Source of the DNA: Ctenosaura bakeri
Lineage: Eukaryota; Chordata; Lepidosauria; Squamata; Iguanidae
Direction: 5' to 3'
Length of the DNA stretch: 64,000 nucleotides
NCBI GenBank assembly: GCA_948474755.1
Contig: CAOLHI010000357.1
Span: 1 to 64,000 of the forward strand
The number at the start of each line of letters is the position of its first letter. Position 1 is the first letter of the stretch. Positions 11,651 through 23,599 of this stretch are shown one piece after another. Below the pieces are notes generated by a model. That model saw nothing but the letters and a program-made list of their open reading frames with translations, did no database searches and had not been told where the DNA came from. The translations under genes and the position numbers were made by a program.

Positions 11651-13378
11651 ATATCTTCACCTTAGGTTTTATCTCTGGGTGACAGAAAAATGGTTTGAAT
11701 GACTTGAATGATCATGGTGAGACCATTTTCTGGTGATACTTGGACTTATGACATCAGCCTCCTTGTGAGACTACAAACTTCTTTCCCAATGTCTCTATTA
11801 TATTGACACAATAGATCTGGGCCCCTGCTGTATATAAGCACAGTTTTTCATCAATAACAACTGTTTGATTTAGGTATAATATTTACTTGGTGATGACATG
11901 TTAAGTCTGTTTCATTCTGAGTGAATTAAGAAATAGGATCTTGCTCACAGATCAGATCCTAAATACGATTTCCCTACTTAAGGTTTTACAAAAAGTTGCT
12001 TTCTTTTCATTTTCCTGCTGAATAAGACCTCTACAGGCTGAAATGTACCTAGGCTACTGGCATTCATTGTATATGCATATCATTTAATATGATATCAAAC
12101 TTAGGCATGTAAATCTTAATAAAGTTCATTCGCACAGATAAAAATGAATAATTTTACAAATTTTCTCCTTGCTGGGAGGAAGTTGTCAAAAATGTTACAG
12201 TTTTCAAAGACTATTCACACTTTCAGAAGCTGTTCAGTCCAAAAAGTTACTCTCTATATAGAAATCAATATTTCTGCAGAAAATACTGTTTTATGAAAAG
12301 AAAACTTGTTTTCTCGCAGAAAATATTTTCTCTGCAAATTAAAACAAAACACACACAAATGCATTTTTTTTCATGCAGAGTTAAGTCCCAGTCTGTGAAG
12401 ATTCTTGCCTACCAACGAAATGTAGAAAAGTTAAATGACAAAATGTGGAAAAATCAAAAGGGTATGTGAATACTTTTGCATCAAGAGTTCTTTCTGTTGC
12501 CCTCTAGGGTCTCCCCACTCAATTTCTTTGGTACTCTTACAAATACATGAAGAAAAAAATATTATATGAAAACTTATAATTCCTACTTATGTAGAAATGT
12601 ATGGAAACATGGCTGCTAAACCACTGGCAGCAATTTGGAGTAAGAAATACATGCACTGTGGCATCTATGCCTTCACAAAGACATGCATATCTTATTATAA
12701 GTTTAGTGTTAAGGGTTCAAAACTTAATCAATACAGTAAGTCAAAATACAAACATCTGTTCCTGCTTTCTGGAGAAACAAAGGCTATTTCCCTGCCACTG
12801 TATTTAGAAAAGATTAAAGACACATTTGCCAGGTTTCTTGAATCAATATTGGTTTCTGTGCTTCTTGTACATATTGGTTCTGCACGAAGACTCCCAAATG
12901 TGAACATCTACTTGCTGACAGAAGAAGCAGACAAGAGAACTGGGGAACGGAGAAGAAGATATTAGGCAGCTGTCAGAGCTGAAAGAATAGGTGTAGTCAG
13001 TACAAAGGGCAGCCAATGAGAATGAAAAAGATATTTAGAATTTTGTTGTATGTTTGAATGTTCAAAGTATGAAAAGGGGGAATGAAAAAGGAGCTTCAGA
13101 TCCAACTGTCAAGATGCAACAGGAATTTCTTCCATTTCATAATTGCCAGCTATAAAAAAAATTGAATCCAAAACTGGAATAGGGATCCAATGTCATAAAA
13201 AAAAATAGCATTTCTACTATTTGGATATCTCTAATACCTTAGTTCTGTTTAAGAAGATCAAGTCATTTCAAATTCCAAAACCAAGAGCAAAATTCAGATG
13301 GAGAAAAAAAAATGTCTACCCTAACCTCCCTGAACACACCATGCACAATATCTGCAATCAGGCTTTCTGCAAACATTG
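11651..13378. other. Intron, no recognised feature
   Basis: AT-rich sequence. A 122-codon open frame near 12.6-12.97 kb overlaps a second frame, has no recognisable domain or splice context, and is not called. Confidence 0.5.
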
Positions 13379-13401
13379 CCCCCACCCCCACCCCCCACCC
13401 C
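13379..13401 (-). promoter_or_regulatory. Potential G-quadruplex in the KALRN transcript sense
   Basis: The plus strand has C runs of 5, 5, 6 and 4 separated by single A residues. On the minus strand, which is the sense strand of kalirin, this gives four G runs of at least four with one-base loops, a very strong quadruplex pattern. It lies about 820 bases into the intron after the exon ending at 14224. Confidence 0.6.
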
Positions 13402-14223
13402 GCCATATACACAAACACACCCTTCAGGAACAAAATGCACAGAAAATGCTGTAGTGAGGAAGGGCCCAATTCAGACCTCTGATCTAGTGAGGATTAGTTT
13501 TTTTTTGTTATTCCAATATATCAACAGAACTAAACCAACTTCTTTAAACAATTTCTGGCTCAGGATGTGCATACTCAACCGTCGTCACTTTTAATATCAT
13601 GCAAGGATCAGGTGCTGAAATAGAGAGTTCACCAGTTCTTCTACAAATACTCTTTTCATACCCCCAAACAAAGTAAGTCTTGTTGTGCCTGCCTTCCACG
13701 GTTTTGTGAAGTAAGACTTTATCTGGATGAGACCAATGACTGCCCCAACATTTCTACGGTCTGCTAATTTCAGCAGCTGTGCCTCAGATTCTCACATTCT
13801 GGGAAAAAGTAAACAACCATTTCTAATTAACTTTTTACACAACATATACAATGCAGAAGTAATCTAGATAATATCACAGATAATATCACAAGGACATAAG
13901 TTATTTTACCATTGCGAGTACCTCCTTTGCCCCCTCGCCAGTAACTGTCCTTTAGACACACACAGTAGCTCTCATAGCCGTTATCTATTTACAAAGCCTT
14001 CAAAATCATTTCTGATTTTCAAAGGCTTTTCTATAGGTTACACAATAAATGGTGGCATCTCACATGACAAAAATAATTTAGATTTCAATGAACCAGCCTA
14101 CACAGCATCTAGAATCAGTAAAATTGTTTTATGAAGTTTTCCAGATGAGTCTTCCTAGCCAGTTTTGGGGCTGGAATGGACTAGAATTACACTTTGTTTC
14201 ATAAGTCTGAGATATTATATTAC

Positions 14224-14454
14224 CTGTTGAACATCTTGCTGGAAAACACAAAGTTGAAGCCTCTGATGTAATCGGACCTTCCTGTGCTGCCAAATGCTCT
14301 CTAGGCGCCGTTGGTGATGTAAAACCTCATGGACCACATCCAAAACCTGGTGAACAGCCTTGGAATAATTAGCTGTGGCAGTGAGAGATTCTGAGTTTCC
14401 AGGACTCAAGGGACGCTGTAGGACATCCAGCAAAGCTTTCCCATCCTGACTCAC
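14224..14454 (-). CDS. KALRN: KALRN internal exon (spectrin-repeat region), 77 codons
   Basis: Kalirin is a cytoplasmic Rho guanine-nucleotide exchange factor that shapes dendritic spines and vesicle traffic; its N-terminal half is a SEC14 domain followed by spectrin repeats, which are three-helix scaffolds. Read on the minus strand, this exon is open for all 231 bases and begins VSQDGKALLDVLQRPLSPGN and ends CVFQQDVQQ. It includes a helix with HEVLHHQRRLESIWQHRK. The wording fits kalirin (for example the VLQRPLSPGN stretch) better than TRIO. The acceptor AG is at 14455-14456 and the donor GT at 14222-14223, both phase 0. The exon itself starts with GTGAGT, a perfect donor-like hexamer. It joins the exon at 19537-19668 upstream. 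The next downstream exon was not found, so it lies beyond base 1. Confidence 0.95.
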
Positions 14455-14699
14455 CTGTAAGGTTAAAGAAGGACAGTCTATCAAGCATACATTTATGATT
14501 GTATGGATAGTTTTCCTTTATTTAGATATTTATGCATAACTCAGAAGGGATTTTCAGCCTTTCATATTTCACTGAAACTGCAAAAGATAACTGGATTTTT
14601 TAAATTTCCAGGATCCAGACACGGAACTCATATTTTCAAAACCATCTGTCTTGGTTTTAAACCAGTGCATGTCATCAGTAATGAAGTAGATAAGGGTGA

Positions 14700-15355
14700 A
14701 CATATTGAAGCTTAATCCAGACAAGAAAGAGGTGCTTCTGGTCAGTCCAAAAGCAGATCAGAGAATAGAGATTCAGCTTGTTTTAGATGGGATTACATTC
14801 CCCACAAAGATACAAGAGTTCCACAATGGCTAGAGGTGCTTTTGCCCATTTAAAGCATGTATGACAACTGTACCTCTTCCTTCAGACATTGGATCTGGCC
14901 ATGTTGATACATTCCTTAGTTACATCCCCTTTGGATTACTGTAGCACACTCGGGGCTGCCTTCGGAGAGTATTCAGAAACTTCAGCTGATCCAAAGGCTG
15001 CTCCTAGACTTTGGAACTCCTTTCCCAGGAAGGCCAGAATAGCAGGTTAAAACCTTTTCATTCTGACAGGCTTTTAAAACAGAAAGCTTTTAAAGAATGG
15101 GCTAGGGAGTTATGTTATTGTTTTAAATGAACTGTTCTTAATAGCTTTTTATCTTTTTAAAATTGCATTTTATTCTTTTTACTAGAAAGTGTTTTAATAT
15201 AGTGACTAGTTTAATTCTGTTTTAACACTCATTTTTGGTAGATTTTGAACTGTACTGCTCTTTCAAACCATAAGCTACCTTCAGTCCCAATTCTGTGAGA
15301 AAAGTGAGATACAAATAAATATAACAAGTAAATAATAAATAAATTTCATCTTAGA
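14700..15355 (+). mobile_element. L2-like LINE 3' fragment, decayed
   Basis: Conceptual translation in shifting frames contains LNPDKTEVLLV-like residues at the start (from about 14710), then a region resembling the ..LDYCN.. block of L2/CR1-type reverse transcriptases near 14930. The 3' end has a diverged GTGAGATACAAATAAATA tail at 15305-15325. Several stops and frameshifts; non-functional. Confidence 0.65.
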
Positions 15356-16630
15356 GAAATATTTTAAATGTTTATACTTTTTAAAAATTTACCCATATGA
15401 AGGGGTAATTTTGGCAAATTCTGCAAATGGAAGAATGGAATTGACTTTACTAAAGCTAGGGAGCAAGATCAGATCCAAAATAGTATAGTCAAAAATATTT
15501 TCTTCTTTAAGTCTGTAATGAACACATCCATAATTATTCTGCAACATTCAATCATGCAATATTTCAGTGTTTTGAATAATACTGTAGAATCTATATTAGA
15601 TTTAACAAGTTTTTCCCCCTATGGTTTAAGGATAATTTTGTTGTGATAATCCTTTTGTTATACATAACTGCAGAAACACAATGAGGACATGAATTCTGTG
15701 AGCCATGAATGTCTCTCTCAAGGAACCGTATTGAAAGAAACTGTTTTTTTAAAAAAAATAAAAAGGGACTAGTCACCATTTAAGTCTTCCACTGCTGCCT
15801 TGAGGAATGAAAAATAAGTCTGTATTATATGATTGCTTTGCATTTTTCAAAAACTGTTCAAGGTCAAAACAGATGTTTGTAGCAACTTTACAGCGTATAT
15901 ATCTAAAGTTGGAAAAGAATCTCCACACACAGGACTACTGGGTCACAGATTACAATCACCACTGGAAAATGGTTAAAAAAAGTTAACTTCTCCCAAGAAA
16001 AAAATAGCATTGTAGGTGAACATACACATGTGTATATAGGCATGTATAAATATACTGCTGCTTGAGATCTGTTTATTTATTATGAAGAAACTTATATCAT
16101 GATTTATTGATGATTTTAAGGTGAATGGTAGTGCAACGGCTGAGAAAGGCAGTATGTTGCTTATGCAACTCTGCAAGATTCTTTTTCTTTCACATACATT
16201 GTAAAGTCTAGGGTTTTAAAATGTGCTAGGCTGGTATATTTATTTCTTTTCTAGTTTTTTTTTAAAACTTGTTTTGCAATTCTTTATGAATTATCAGCTT
16301 AGTATCTTAGTCAGCATGCCATTTTTTTAAAAAAACAAATAGCCTGGATTTCTTTTTGATTGGCAGGTTAGGAATAGGTATTTGTTTCTGAATGCTGTGT
16401 TCTGATCTCCAAGCAGGAAGCCATGGTCCTTAGCATGCTGGGTGTTGCAGCACTGAAGAGAGATGTAGTGAACCACAGTAATTCAGACAAAGCCCAGAGA
16501 CCAGACCAGACTCTGATGCTTCAGTATGGAAGCCTTCCATCAGGTTCCATCTGTTTCCACAAAGTGAAAAGCTTTAAAGGGAGAAGTCTCTGGGCTGAAA
16601 TGTACTACTCTGTATCATTGAGAACAAGGA
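15356..16630. other. Intron between two KALRN exons, nothing recognised
   Basis: This lies inside the 5.1-kb intron 14455-19536. The sequence is AT-rich and I see no coding or repeat signature beyond short A/T runs. Confidence 0.45.
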
Positions 16631-16860
16631 CATTATTGGTGTTGATGCATTAGCTTCCTGGACTGTGGAGCTCTTGGAGATGGGTGGGCTGGTCCATTGC
16701 TTGAGCTAGGCTTGGGGGCCATAGCTGTTCCAAACTCAAGTGTCACAAGCCTGGTGGTCTTTGGCATCTCAGGGGTCTTTAGCTCCACAGGGGTGCTTAA
16801 CCTGGTGCTTCCCCTGGTTGACACCACTGGTTCCTGAGTGTCTGGCTCTGTGACCAGAAT
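16631..16860. other. GC-richer unexplained island
   Basis: Base composition is clearly richer in G and C than the surrounding intron. Read on the minus strand it is open for more than 64 codons and rich in Pro, Thr and Ser. No spectrin, GEF or other kalirin domain is recognisable and there are no convincing splice borders. It may be a fragment of an unidentified retroelement gag region or a conserved non-coding block. Confidence 0.3.
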
Positions 16861-16880
16861 ACTGGTTCTGACACTAAGAG

Positions 16881-18460
16881 TTGTGACAACCTGTCACGTT
16901 CTCTGTTTTATAAAAGTGCTTACGTACATGACACATTTCTTCTCCTTAGGAGTATAAGTGAGGAGCCATGGTACTGGTCTATAAATTACATATCCATTTC
17001 AAAAGATTTTGCCAATTTCATCAATAAGCAGCTTTTTGGTCATTTAGTTTGAAGAATACAGTCTGCATGGACAGAAAACTGCCTATAAACTTTTGACATT
17101 TTAAAGTTAAACTGTGAGCAGAAAACCATTTTCACAAGCAAAGGAGCTACACTTAAAATATACACACATGATATATGTGCACTGCAGGCTACTTATTAAA
17201 AAAACCTCAATACAATTGCTGTTCAGGATTGGAGAAGCACTCAGGGGACACTCAGAGACTTTTATTCACCACTTCCCAATGCAAAGTCCTATCTAGCTCC
17301 TGGTAAACTGAATGTAAAGTGAGGCAAGGAGAAACAGCACTGGAGGAAATATATGGTGATCTACAGAAAATAAGAAAAATAATGTAGCCTTTTCATTGTA
17401 TAAACCAATGTGCAAGCTTGATTCAGAAGTATGTAGAGAGAGGAAGGAGTCTAATTTCACCCAGTCTGCCCTATTGATGTTAGTATGGCTAGTCTTCCTG
17501 AACAATTGTTAGTAAACAGGGTTAATCTCAGTTTGACCTTCTCAGTTTGCCAGCTCAAGACCAGCTTCAGCTTTGAGTTCTGTCATAAAGAGATGGTGTA
17601 AATTAAAAAGTTGTGTCTTTATTTTTTTCCAGTGTATCTCCATAAAGAACAAAACAAATCTTCACACTAACACTCACAAAGTGCATTTTTCCAGGACTCA
17701 TGAAAATAAGAGAAACATGGAGCAGTACTGGACTAGGTATTCAGAAACTAGGGAGTGTTTTTCTATCCCTCTCTACCTCTCAAATTCTTTGCTACCAGGT
17801 CAATATCTCTTTCTTCTTGATTTCCATCACCCTTTTAAAGCACATATCAAAAATCTTTGTGCATCTGAAAAATTAATCATTATGAACAGAAATATAAATG
17901 TGTAATATATTTACATCAAACATCTCAAACACAGCGTTTGGACATCAGCAGGACAAAGTTGGATTTTTGATTTCTGCACAGATGACACATACTGTTAGTT
18001 ACAGGCTTATATTTAAAGCTGAAAATGAACATGGTTGACTCTAATAGCTCACAGTTTCTCCTGATACGTGATCCAGTGCTTTAGGTTGCAGATGCCTAGG
18101 ATCCCCACAATGTGGCATGGATTAGATGGCTGGACTAGGGGAAGCCAATTTAGTTAATTAGCCTTCACTAAATTCCAGCAAGGATAGGAACTCACACAGG
18201 GCATAGAAAATTCCAATGCACTACATCAATCAAATTCATTTTTATTTTATTACACAAACTTTGGCTAATCCTTTCCCTCTTTCCCTAAGAAGACTGCAGC
18301 TTATACAGAGTTTGAAGATGCTCATTCATTACACTGAGAAGAGATAAAAGAGAAGAAAGCAGAACTGAACACATACAGAACAATGAGAGCAGCCTAAGGA
18401 AACAGGCATCAATACCCATATTTACTATCCATCTTGAGGTGAGTCCCTTATGGGGTACTG
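16881..18460. other. Intron, no recognised feature
   Basis: AT-rich intron of KALRN (part of 14455-19536) with no supported coding region, RNA gene or repeat that I could name. Confidence 0.45.
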
Positions 18461-18528
18461 GGTTTTTTGACGTTGCTTGCTGGATGTTATGTATAAACCT
18501 AACATCCAGCTAGCAATATTAAAAAACC
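18461..18528. repeat. 68-bp inverted repeat (29-bp arms, 10-nt loop)
   Basis: The arms 18461-18489 and 18500-18528 are complementary at 25 of 29 positions, with GCTGGATGTTA and GGTTTTTT matching perfectly. Size and shape would suit either a tiny MITE or a precursor-like RNA hairpin. Since the KALRN transcript runs through it, the hairpin would exist in pre-mRNA. Confidence 0.7.
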
Positions 18529-18667
18529 TAGCACAGACAACTGTGGAATAGTCAACACTTTAACTTTTAAAAAAGGAGTAGTCAAAGAAAGAATAGATGT
18601 GATGCTGCCCATGCTACCTTAGAAAGTGTTGGACTGATGACTCTGAGGACAGCTTCCTATTTGACTT

Positions 18668-18825
18668 TCACCATTTCTGCACTACACTCCTATAGTGTGA
18701 TTATTCCACTTTCAACATCCTATGGAATCCTGGGGTTTGCAGTTTCGGGAGGGGCTGCCTGGGATATCCATAGGATGTTGAAAATGGCATAATTGCACTA
18801 TAACAGTGTAGTGCGGAAATGGCCA
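18668..18825. mobile_element. Palindromic MITE copy 1
   Basis: One of five copies of a foldback element. The outer arms (CCATTTCTGCACTACAC... and its complement GTGTAGTGCGGAAATGG) and inner arms (TTCCACTTTCAACATCCTAT with GGAATCCTGGGGTTTGCAG) are self-complementary around a short centre. TTGACTT occurs on both flanks (18661-18667, 18826-18832), the best target-duplication candidate of the family. Confidence 0.85.
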
Positions 18826-18879
18826 TTGACTTGCAGGGTTTGCATCTTTCTGTATCTTATTACATTCCATTTTACTCTC

Positions 18880-19020
18880 ATTCCCACAGCTGTGCAAATA
18901 AGCTTGATATTTTGAGGCCTGGATATCACTCTGTACTGCACCTGAAGAAGTGGGTTTATATCTATGAAAGTTCATGCTAAAATAAAATCCAATTAGTCTT
19001 AAAGGTGCTGTTACATCCCT
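18880..19020 (+). repeat. Dispersed retroelement tail with CTGAAGA...GAAA motif
   Basis: The stretch CACCTGAAGAAGTGGG, then TATGAAAGTTCATGCTAAAA and a terminal CCAATTAGTCTTAAAGGTGC, belongs to a repeat very widespread in reptiles. It resembles Penelope-type terminal regions, but the class is not certain. Confidence 0.45.
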
Positions 19021-19536
19021 TCCTCCCCAGCCTGCCCCACTTCCTCCTTTTTATGACTAACTCTGTGTTACCTTTTTGAATCACAGCAAATGATCCTGGA
19101 CCAGATTTACTTAAGAGCTGTTAGGGCCAATAGCTCAGCACTAACTTTACAACATCATCTACACCTGTTTATTCAGAAGTCTCACAGAGTTTTCTTTCCC
19201 AGTAATTGTGCTTGCAATTGCAGCCCAGGGCTGCAATCCTATGTACACTTTCTTTGGAGTAAGCCAATGGGTTCCTTCTGAGTATAAATTTACAGTGTTA
19301 CACTGTTAGTCTCTTCCATGAATAAAAAATTACATAGAGAAGACACATGAGCTGCAGCATAGTGCTCAAGCAGTCACATCAGCATGGCAGTGAAAGGACA
19401 GATAAATGTATTCTACAAATCATTCTGCTAATAACCCAACTGCACTCCAAAAGCACCCAACTATATCCAACTATCTCTATTAATTACACTATGTAACTTG
19501 CAAGCAGTTATTAAAATCTCTTCTGGAAATACTCAC

Positions 19537-19668
19537 CTCTGTGTAAGCCTGGGTGACCTGTTCATAAAGGGATTGATGATGATGGATGGCCAGTTCCAGG
19601 TCTTGCATTTCTGATGGGAGGCCTCCTTCACTGCACATTTTGCACCAGGCATCCACACCAGAGAGGAA
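19537..19668 (-). CDS. KALRN: KALRN internal exon (spectrin-repeat region), 44 codons
   Basis: The minus-strand reading is open for 132 bases, from FLSGVDAWCKMCSEGGLPSE to LYEQVTQAYTE, and matches the kalirin spectrin-repeat region. The stretch AWCKMCSEGGLPSEMQDLE is a linker and helix start, and the AIHHHQSLYEQVTQAY helix is amphipathic as expected of a spectrin repeat. A pyrimidine-rich tract and AG acceptor lie just above 19668, and a consensus GTGAGT donor occupies 19531-19536. Both ends are phase 0. It continues directly from the exon ending at 45768 (its last residues HQKAEQ) across a 26-kb intron, and reads into the exon at 14454. No disruption is seen, so the gene is probably intact here. 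Confidence 0.95.
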
Positions 19669-21075
19669 CTGAAAGAGGAAATTACAAAAGGACTTCACTG
19701 GGTTGCAACAAACTGACAGCTAGCTGCACAAAGGAAATATTACCATCGTTTTAAAAGCACTGCACATGATAGAGGAATAAAAATAGATGGGATGGGACAA
19801 TCAAAACACAGTCTTTTTTCTGAGCAAAAATCAAGCTTAGGATTCACAGAACTGGCCAATTTATTTTGTGTATCCAAGGAATCTCCAGGTTTATGCTTCT
19901 CAACCAGTGGAGGCAAGGGGGGTGGAGACACTTTCCAGTGCTGAATGGCAAACATTTTTGGACAACTCCCTAAGTTTCCATATCACCATGTCACAATAAC
20001 TTGGAGGACAAAACCTCCAAGGAAAAAGCAATATAGCCCTTGGAAACATATAACTACCTGAAGATGGCTAAGTTGCTCTCCAGATCTTGTCCAAAGAGAA
20101 CAAAGAATCCAAAGTAGGGCAGGAATGTTGGGCTTAATTGAATGCACAAACATCAACTTTAAAGAATCAGAATGGCAAACTGTGCCCATTAATATAACGC
20201 AACCTGCAGATCAATTTCCCTGAAATTGCACTCCTTATCTGAAGAGGCTTTATCTTTTTTATTATTATTGGTTTTTAGAAGATTTTACTGAAACAAACAG
20301 AATGAAAAAACATGTCAGGTAATTGACCTGATGTTTCCTGACTACCCAAATAAGAAATGTCCAGCTGACACTGCAACAATTATAACAGACTGTCTGTCCA
20401 AAAATGAACATGTGAGGAAGAGGGAGCAAGAAAACTGTCATTTTCATTTGCATAACTGATAAACTTGTACCAAGTCACATAGAATGTAGAATGGTCTTGG
20501 TTATCTCTAGTAGCCTTTACTTTTTTAGTTAATTTCTCCATCAGCGTGGGGTTTCAGACTCTATCTAACCACCAAGAAAGTGACAGAGCAATTAAGCCCT
20601 TCCAATTACATGTAGTCTCTAAGCGTGCTGTGAAACATAAATACACAATCAATTCTTTATGAGAAAGAGACTCAGTTGCATTAAACAAAAAAAGACAGGA
20701 GTCTTTAACTTTGGTGATAAGGAAACTGTCTGTGATACAATTTTACTGATTTCTGCAAATACCAAATTCCAGATATGAGGAATTCACAGGTGTGATCACC
20801 AGATATGGTGGTAAGACCCCCAACTCACTGTATTGTCACCAATTATACTCATTTGATCTTTTAGAAAATAATTTCATGCGAGGTAAATACTATTGATTTA
20901 TCAATTTTATACAGTAGTCTTTGATATTTGAACACAGACATTTCATCAACCCTTTTAACCACAAATATTTCCAGTCATAATCTGGGATGATTGTTACCAC
21001 ATCTTTTTCCTAGATTTTGTTCCAAGATTATCAGAAAAAGTAACCAAGAACCAAGAACCAAGTAACATGTATATG

Positions 21076-21227
21076 GCCTGTGGAATTCTGGGGTTTATAG
21101 TTTCCTGAGGCCAAAGAGCTCTCTGGCTAAAAATTCTAAATGCCCCTCCCTAAATGGCAAACCCCAGGATTTCATAGGATGTTGGAAGTGGAATAATAGC
21201 ACTATAACAGTGTAGTGTGGAAAGGCC
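21076..21227. mobile_element. Palindromic MITE copy 2, left end lost
   Basis: The right half is intact: CATAGGATGTTGGAAGTGGA through GCACTATAACAGTGTAGTGT to GGAAAGGCC. The left half begins only at GGAATTCTGGGGTTTATAG, so the outer left arm is deleted. Confidence 0.8.
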
Positions 21228-21816
21228 CTAAGAAGCTGTTGTTGGATTGCAGAAGAAAATAGTTAAATGTCAGATTTTGCTCCTCTGTTTACCCTCATCT
21301 GAGTCTTACAACAGTTTAATTTGCTGGTATTTTGAATGCAGAAGCATTGGCAAGACCAATGCAACAATGGAACAGCTGCACTTCTTTACTTTTTAGTTAG
21401 ATAATGATATGTAAAAATCCAGTTAAATCTGCTGTAAAAACACTATCTTTTCATTAAAGCATAGGATGAAGATCGCTCATTTTCAAATTGTGTAGTCACC
21501 TGATAGAAACATCTCCTTGTCTGTCAAAGCCAGACTAATTTTAAAAGGACAGAAAGAACTTGAAGCCAAGTATCCCAAATTGCTTGGCCAACCAATGGCA
21601 GCTGGTGGCCTCCATGTCAAAGAGGTAGTGTTGGAAAATCCCAGAATGGTGGGTCTAGGTACTTTGACCACCACCACTGATTTTTGTTGTTGGGTAGTCA
21701 AAATATGAACTGTATTTAGAAGAGTTCTCTGTGTCCCCGTCGTCATGCAGATATCATTTTCTTGTGCAAGCTAGACAGATGGTAGCTGAACTTTCCTGCA
21801 GGGATAAATAATAAAG

Positions 21817-22398
21817 TTGGCCTGCCTCAGAGGCTTAAGGTTGCTCACTGGTAGACCTAAAACCAGGTTGGTCAAGGGTAGACCTAAAACTGACCACATA
21901 ACACCAATTCTAAAGTCTTTACATTGGCTGCCTATTAGTTTCCGAGCACAGTACAAGGTGTTGGTTCTTACCTTTAAAGCCCTTTATGGCTTGGGGCCAG
22001 CCTACCTGCGGGATCGCCTTCTTCCATATAATCCGCCCCGCACACTAAGGTTGTCTGGGAGGAATTTATTGCAGCCAGTCAGAACTAGGTTGGCTGCAGT
22101 TACCCAGAAGACCTTCTCTTCTATTGCTCCCAAGTTATGGAATTGGCATATTGCCAGTCTTGACTGCTTTAAAAAAGCAGTCAAGACTGTTCTCTTCCAA
22201 CAGGCCTTCCCAGACTAGTACTCCACTGCCTCCCACTAACTGTCCTCCTGTTTTTAATAGTTGATAGTAGTTAATGTGTTTTAGGGAGTTGGTTTTAGAT
22301 GGGTTGGTGGATGGGGAGGATCAGTTATGTTTTAATGCTTTTAATGTATTTAATGTATTGTTGTAGTATCGCCTCGATCCATGGGGAGAGGCGGGATA
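21817..22398 (+). pseudogene. L2-like LINE, C-terminal end of the ORF and 3' tail
   Basis: An open stretch of 133 codons (21817-22218) shows the C-terminal block of L2/CR1-type LINE proteins: DHITPILKSLHWLPI near residues 25-40, then FKALYGLGPAYLRDRL, a basic segment and SSIAPKLWNW. It ends normally, and a 3' UTR of about 180 bases follows to GCCTCGATCC..GAGAGGCGGGATATAAATAA and an ATT microsatellite. The copy is 5'-truncated, lacking endonuclease and most of the reverse transcriptase. Family knowledge: this end region follows the polymerase thumb. L2-like is the best call; a related clade (Rex1, CR1) is possible. Confidence 0.8.
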
Positions 22399-22438
22399 TA
22401 AATAATAATAATTATTATTATTATTATTATTATTATTA
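22399..22438. repeat. (ATT)n microsatellite at a LINE tail
   Basis: About 13 AAT/ATT units follow the LINE 3' tail directly, the usual position for tail-derived microsatellites of this LINE type. Confidence 0.95.
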
Positions 22439-22699
22439 TGGAATCCAAGTAATTCCTCAAAGCTCTAAGGATATTCAGGCTAATAAAAGCTGTCATTTTC
22501 ATTAAAGCCTTGGCCACATTATAGAATGGTGACATAGAATGGGCTATTCACACAATTGCACTTAAGTTCCCACTCCAATACTACAGAGCCCACAGTGCCC
22601 TTTGACTTACAGAACACTACAGGTAATGAAAAAGATTGGGCAACACCAATAGTGAAGGCGGCATAGGTCATGAAGGATGTATAAAAAAATAGCAAGATC

Positions 22700-23230
22700 T
22701 CTTTGTTGTGTGTAATGTGCAGCAGTAAGAAGAACAAATTAGTCTTATTTTGCTTTGTTATTTCATCTTTAACCTGTCATCAAGCCATGCTGTTCTGGCT
22801 AGTGAATAGCTTGTTGGGATCAGCTGCAGAGAAGCCAGGACTGGAACACTTGGTTGCATGCTGTGACAAATTTGCTAGGCACTTTGAGAAGATTTATTTA
22901 TAGTAACTCAGAATATGGCAGTGTCTGGATAGGTATGCAGAGGCCTGTCAACTGTTGCAGTTTGATGATGTAAAAAAGATGCTTGATTTGGTAGGCCCTA
23001 CTACATATAGATTTGACTCTTATCCATCCTGACAAGTAAGATCTAGCAGAAGTAGACTAACTGGTGAATCTAGGGGGTTGTCAATGCCTCCTTACATCAG
23101 AGTAGTGTCTGCTGCTTTAAAAGAAACAGTGGTACATTCTCTCCTGAAGAAGACCATTGTAGATCCAGATCTACATGAGCACTATCATACCTTCTAGAGC
23201 AAATATGCCTCCTGGACAAGATGCTGTGAC
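22700..23230 (+). pseudogene. L2-like LINE, pre-RT/finger fragment (left part of a nest)
   Basis: Translation shows a decayed linker with ACCDKFARHFEKI (about 22840-22900), then FDDVKKMLDLVGPTTYRFDS near 22960, and KETVVHSLLKKTIVDPDLHE near 23125-23185. These correspond to the region just before and at the start of the reverse transcriptase of L2-type LINEs (knowledge of family layout). Several stops interrupt it. It breaks off before the chromovirus block; the later part of a same-type LINE resumes at 27.3 kb in the same orientation. Confidence 0.65.
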
Positions 23231-23599
23231 CCACAATGGTCACAGGACTGGGGCTGAAAGTTAAAAAGCTGCTATCTCCATTCAGTTCATGCAGATGGAT
23301 GGGAACCCAATGACTGGAGAGGGTAATCGATATCGCACATCCCTGGTGTGTGTGAAAGTGGGGAAGCATGAGGAAACCCAGTAGTTCATTTTGCCCCCCA
23401 AAGCTTTCTATGCAAATATGCTGGGACTAAACTGGCTTAGGAATTATAACTCTGAATTGATTGGGGAACTGAGGAGATAGAGTTCTGGAGTCCCAGGTGC
23501 CAGTCCCACCACCTAGATGTGCTCACAAGGCCCAAGCAGTTCGAGCTGGAGAGCCACCTGGTGGCATGACTAATAGCCTGTGGAGTGGCTCCTGAGCCA

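Noticed and set aside
12597..12965. 122-codon plus-strand open frame
   Set aside because: Overlaps another open frame, antisense to KALRN, no family resemblance.
18712..18975. Minus-strand open frame shared in part with one at 38237-38470
   Set aside because: The shared peptide comes from two copies of the palindromic MITE, not from a gene family.
22350..22535. Frames with Tyr or Ile runs
   Set aside because: They are the ATT microsatellite read in two directions.
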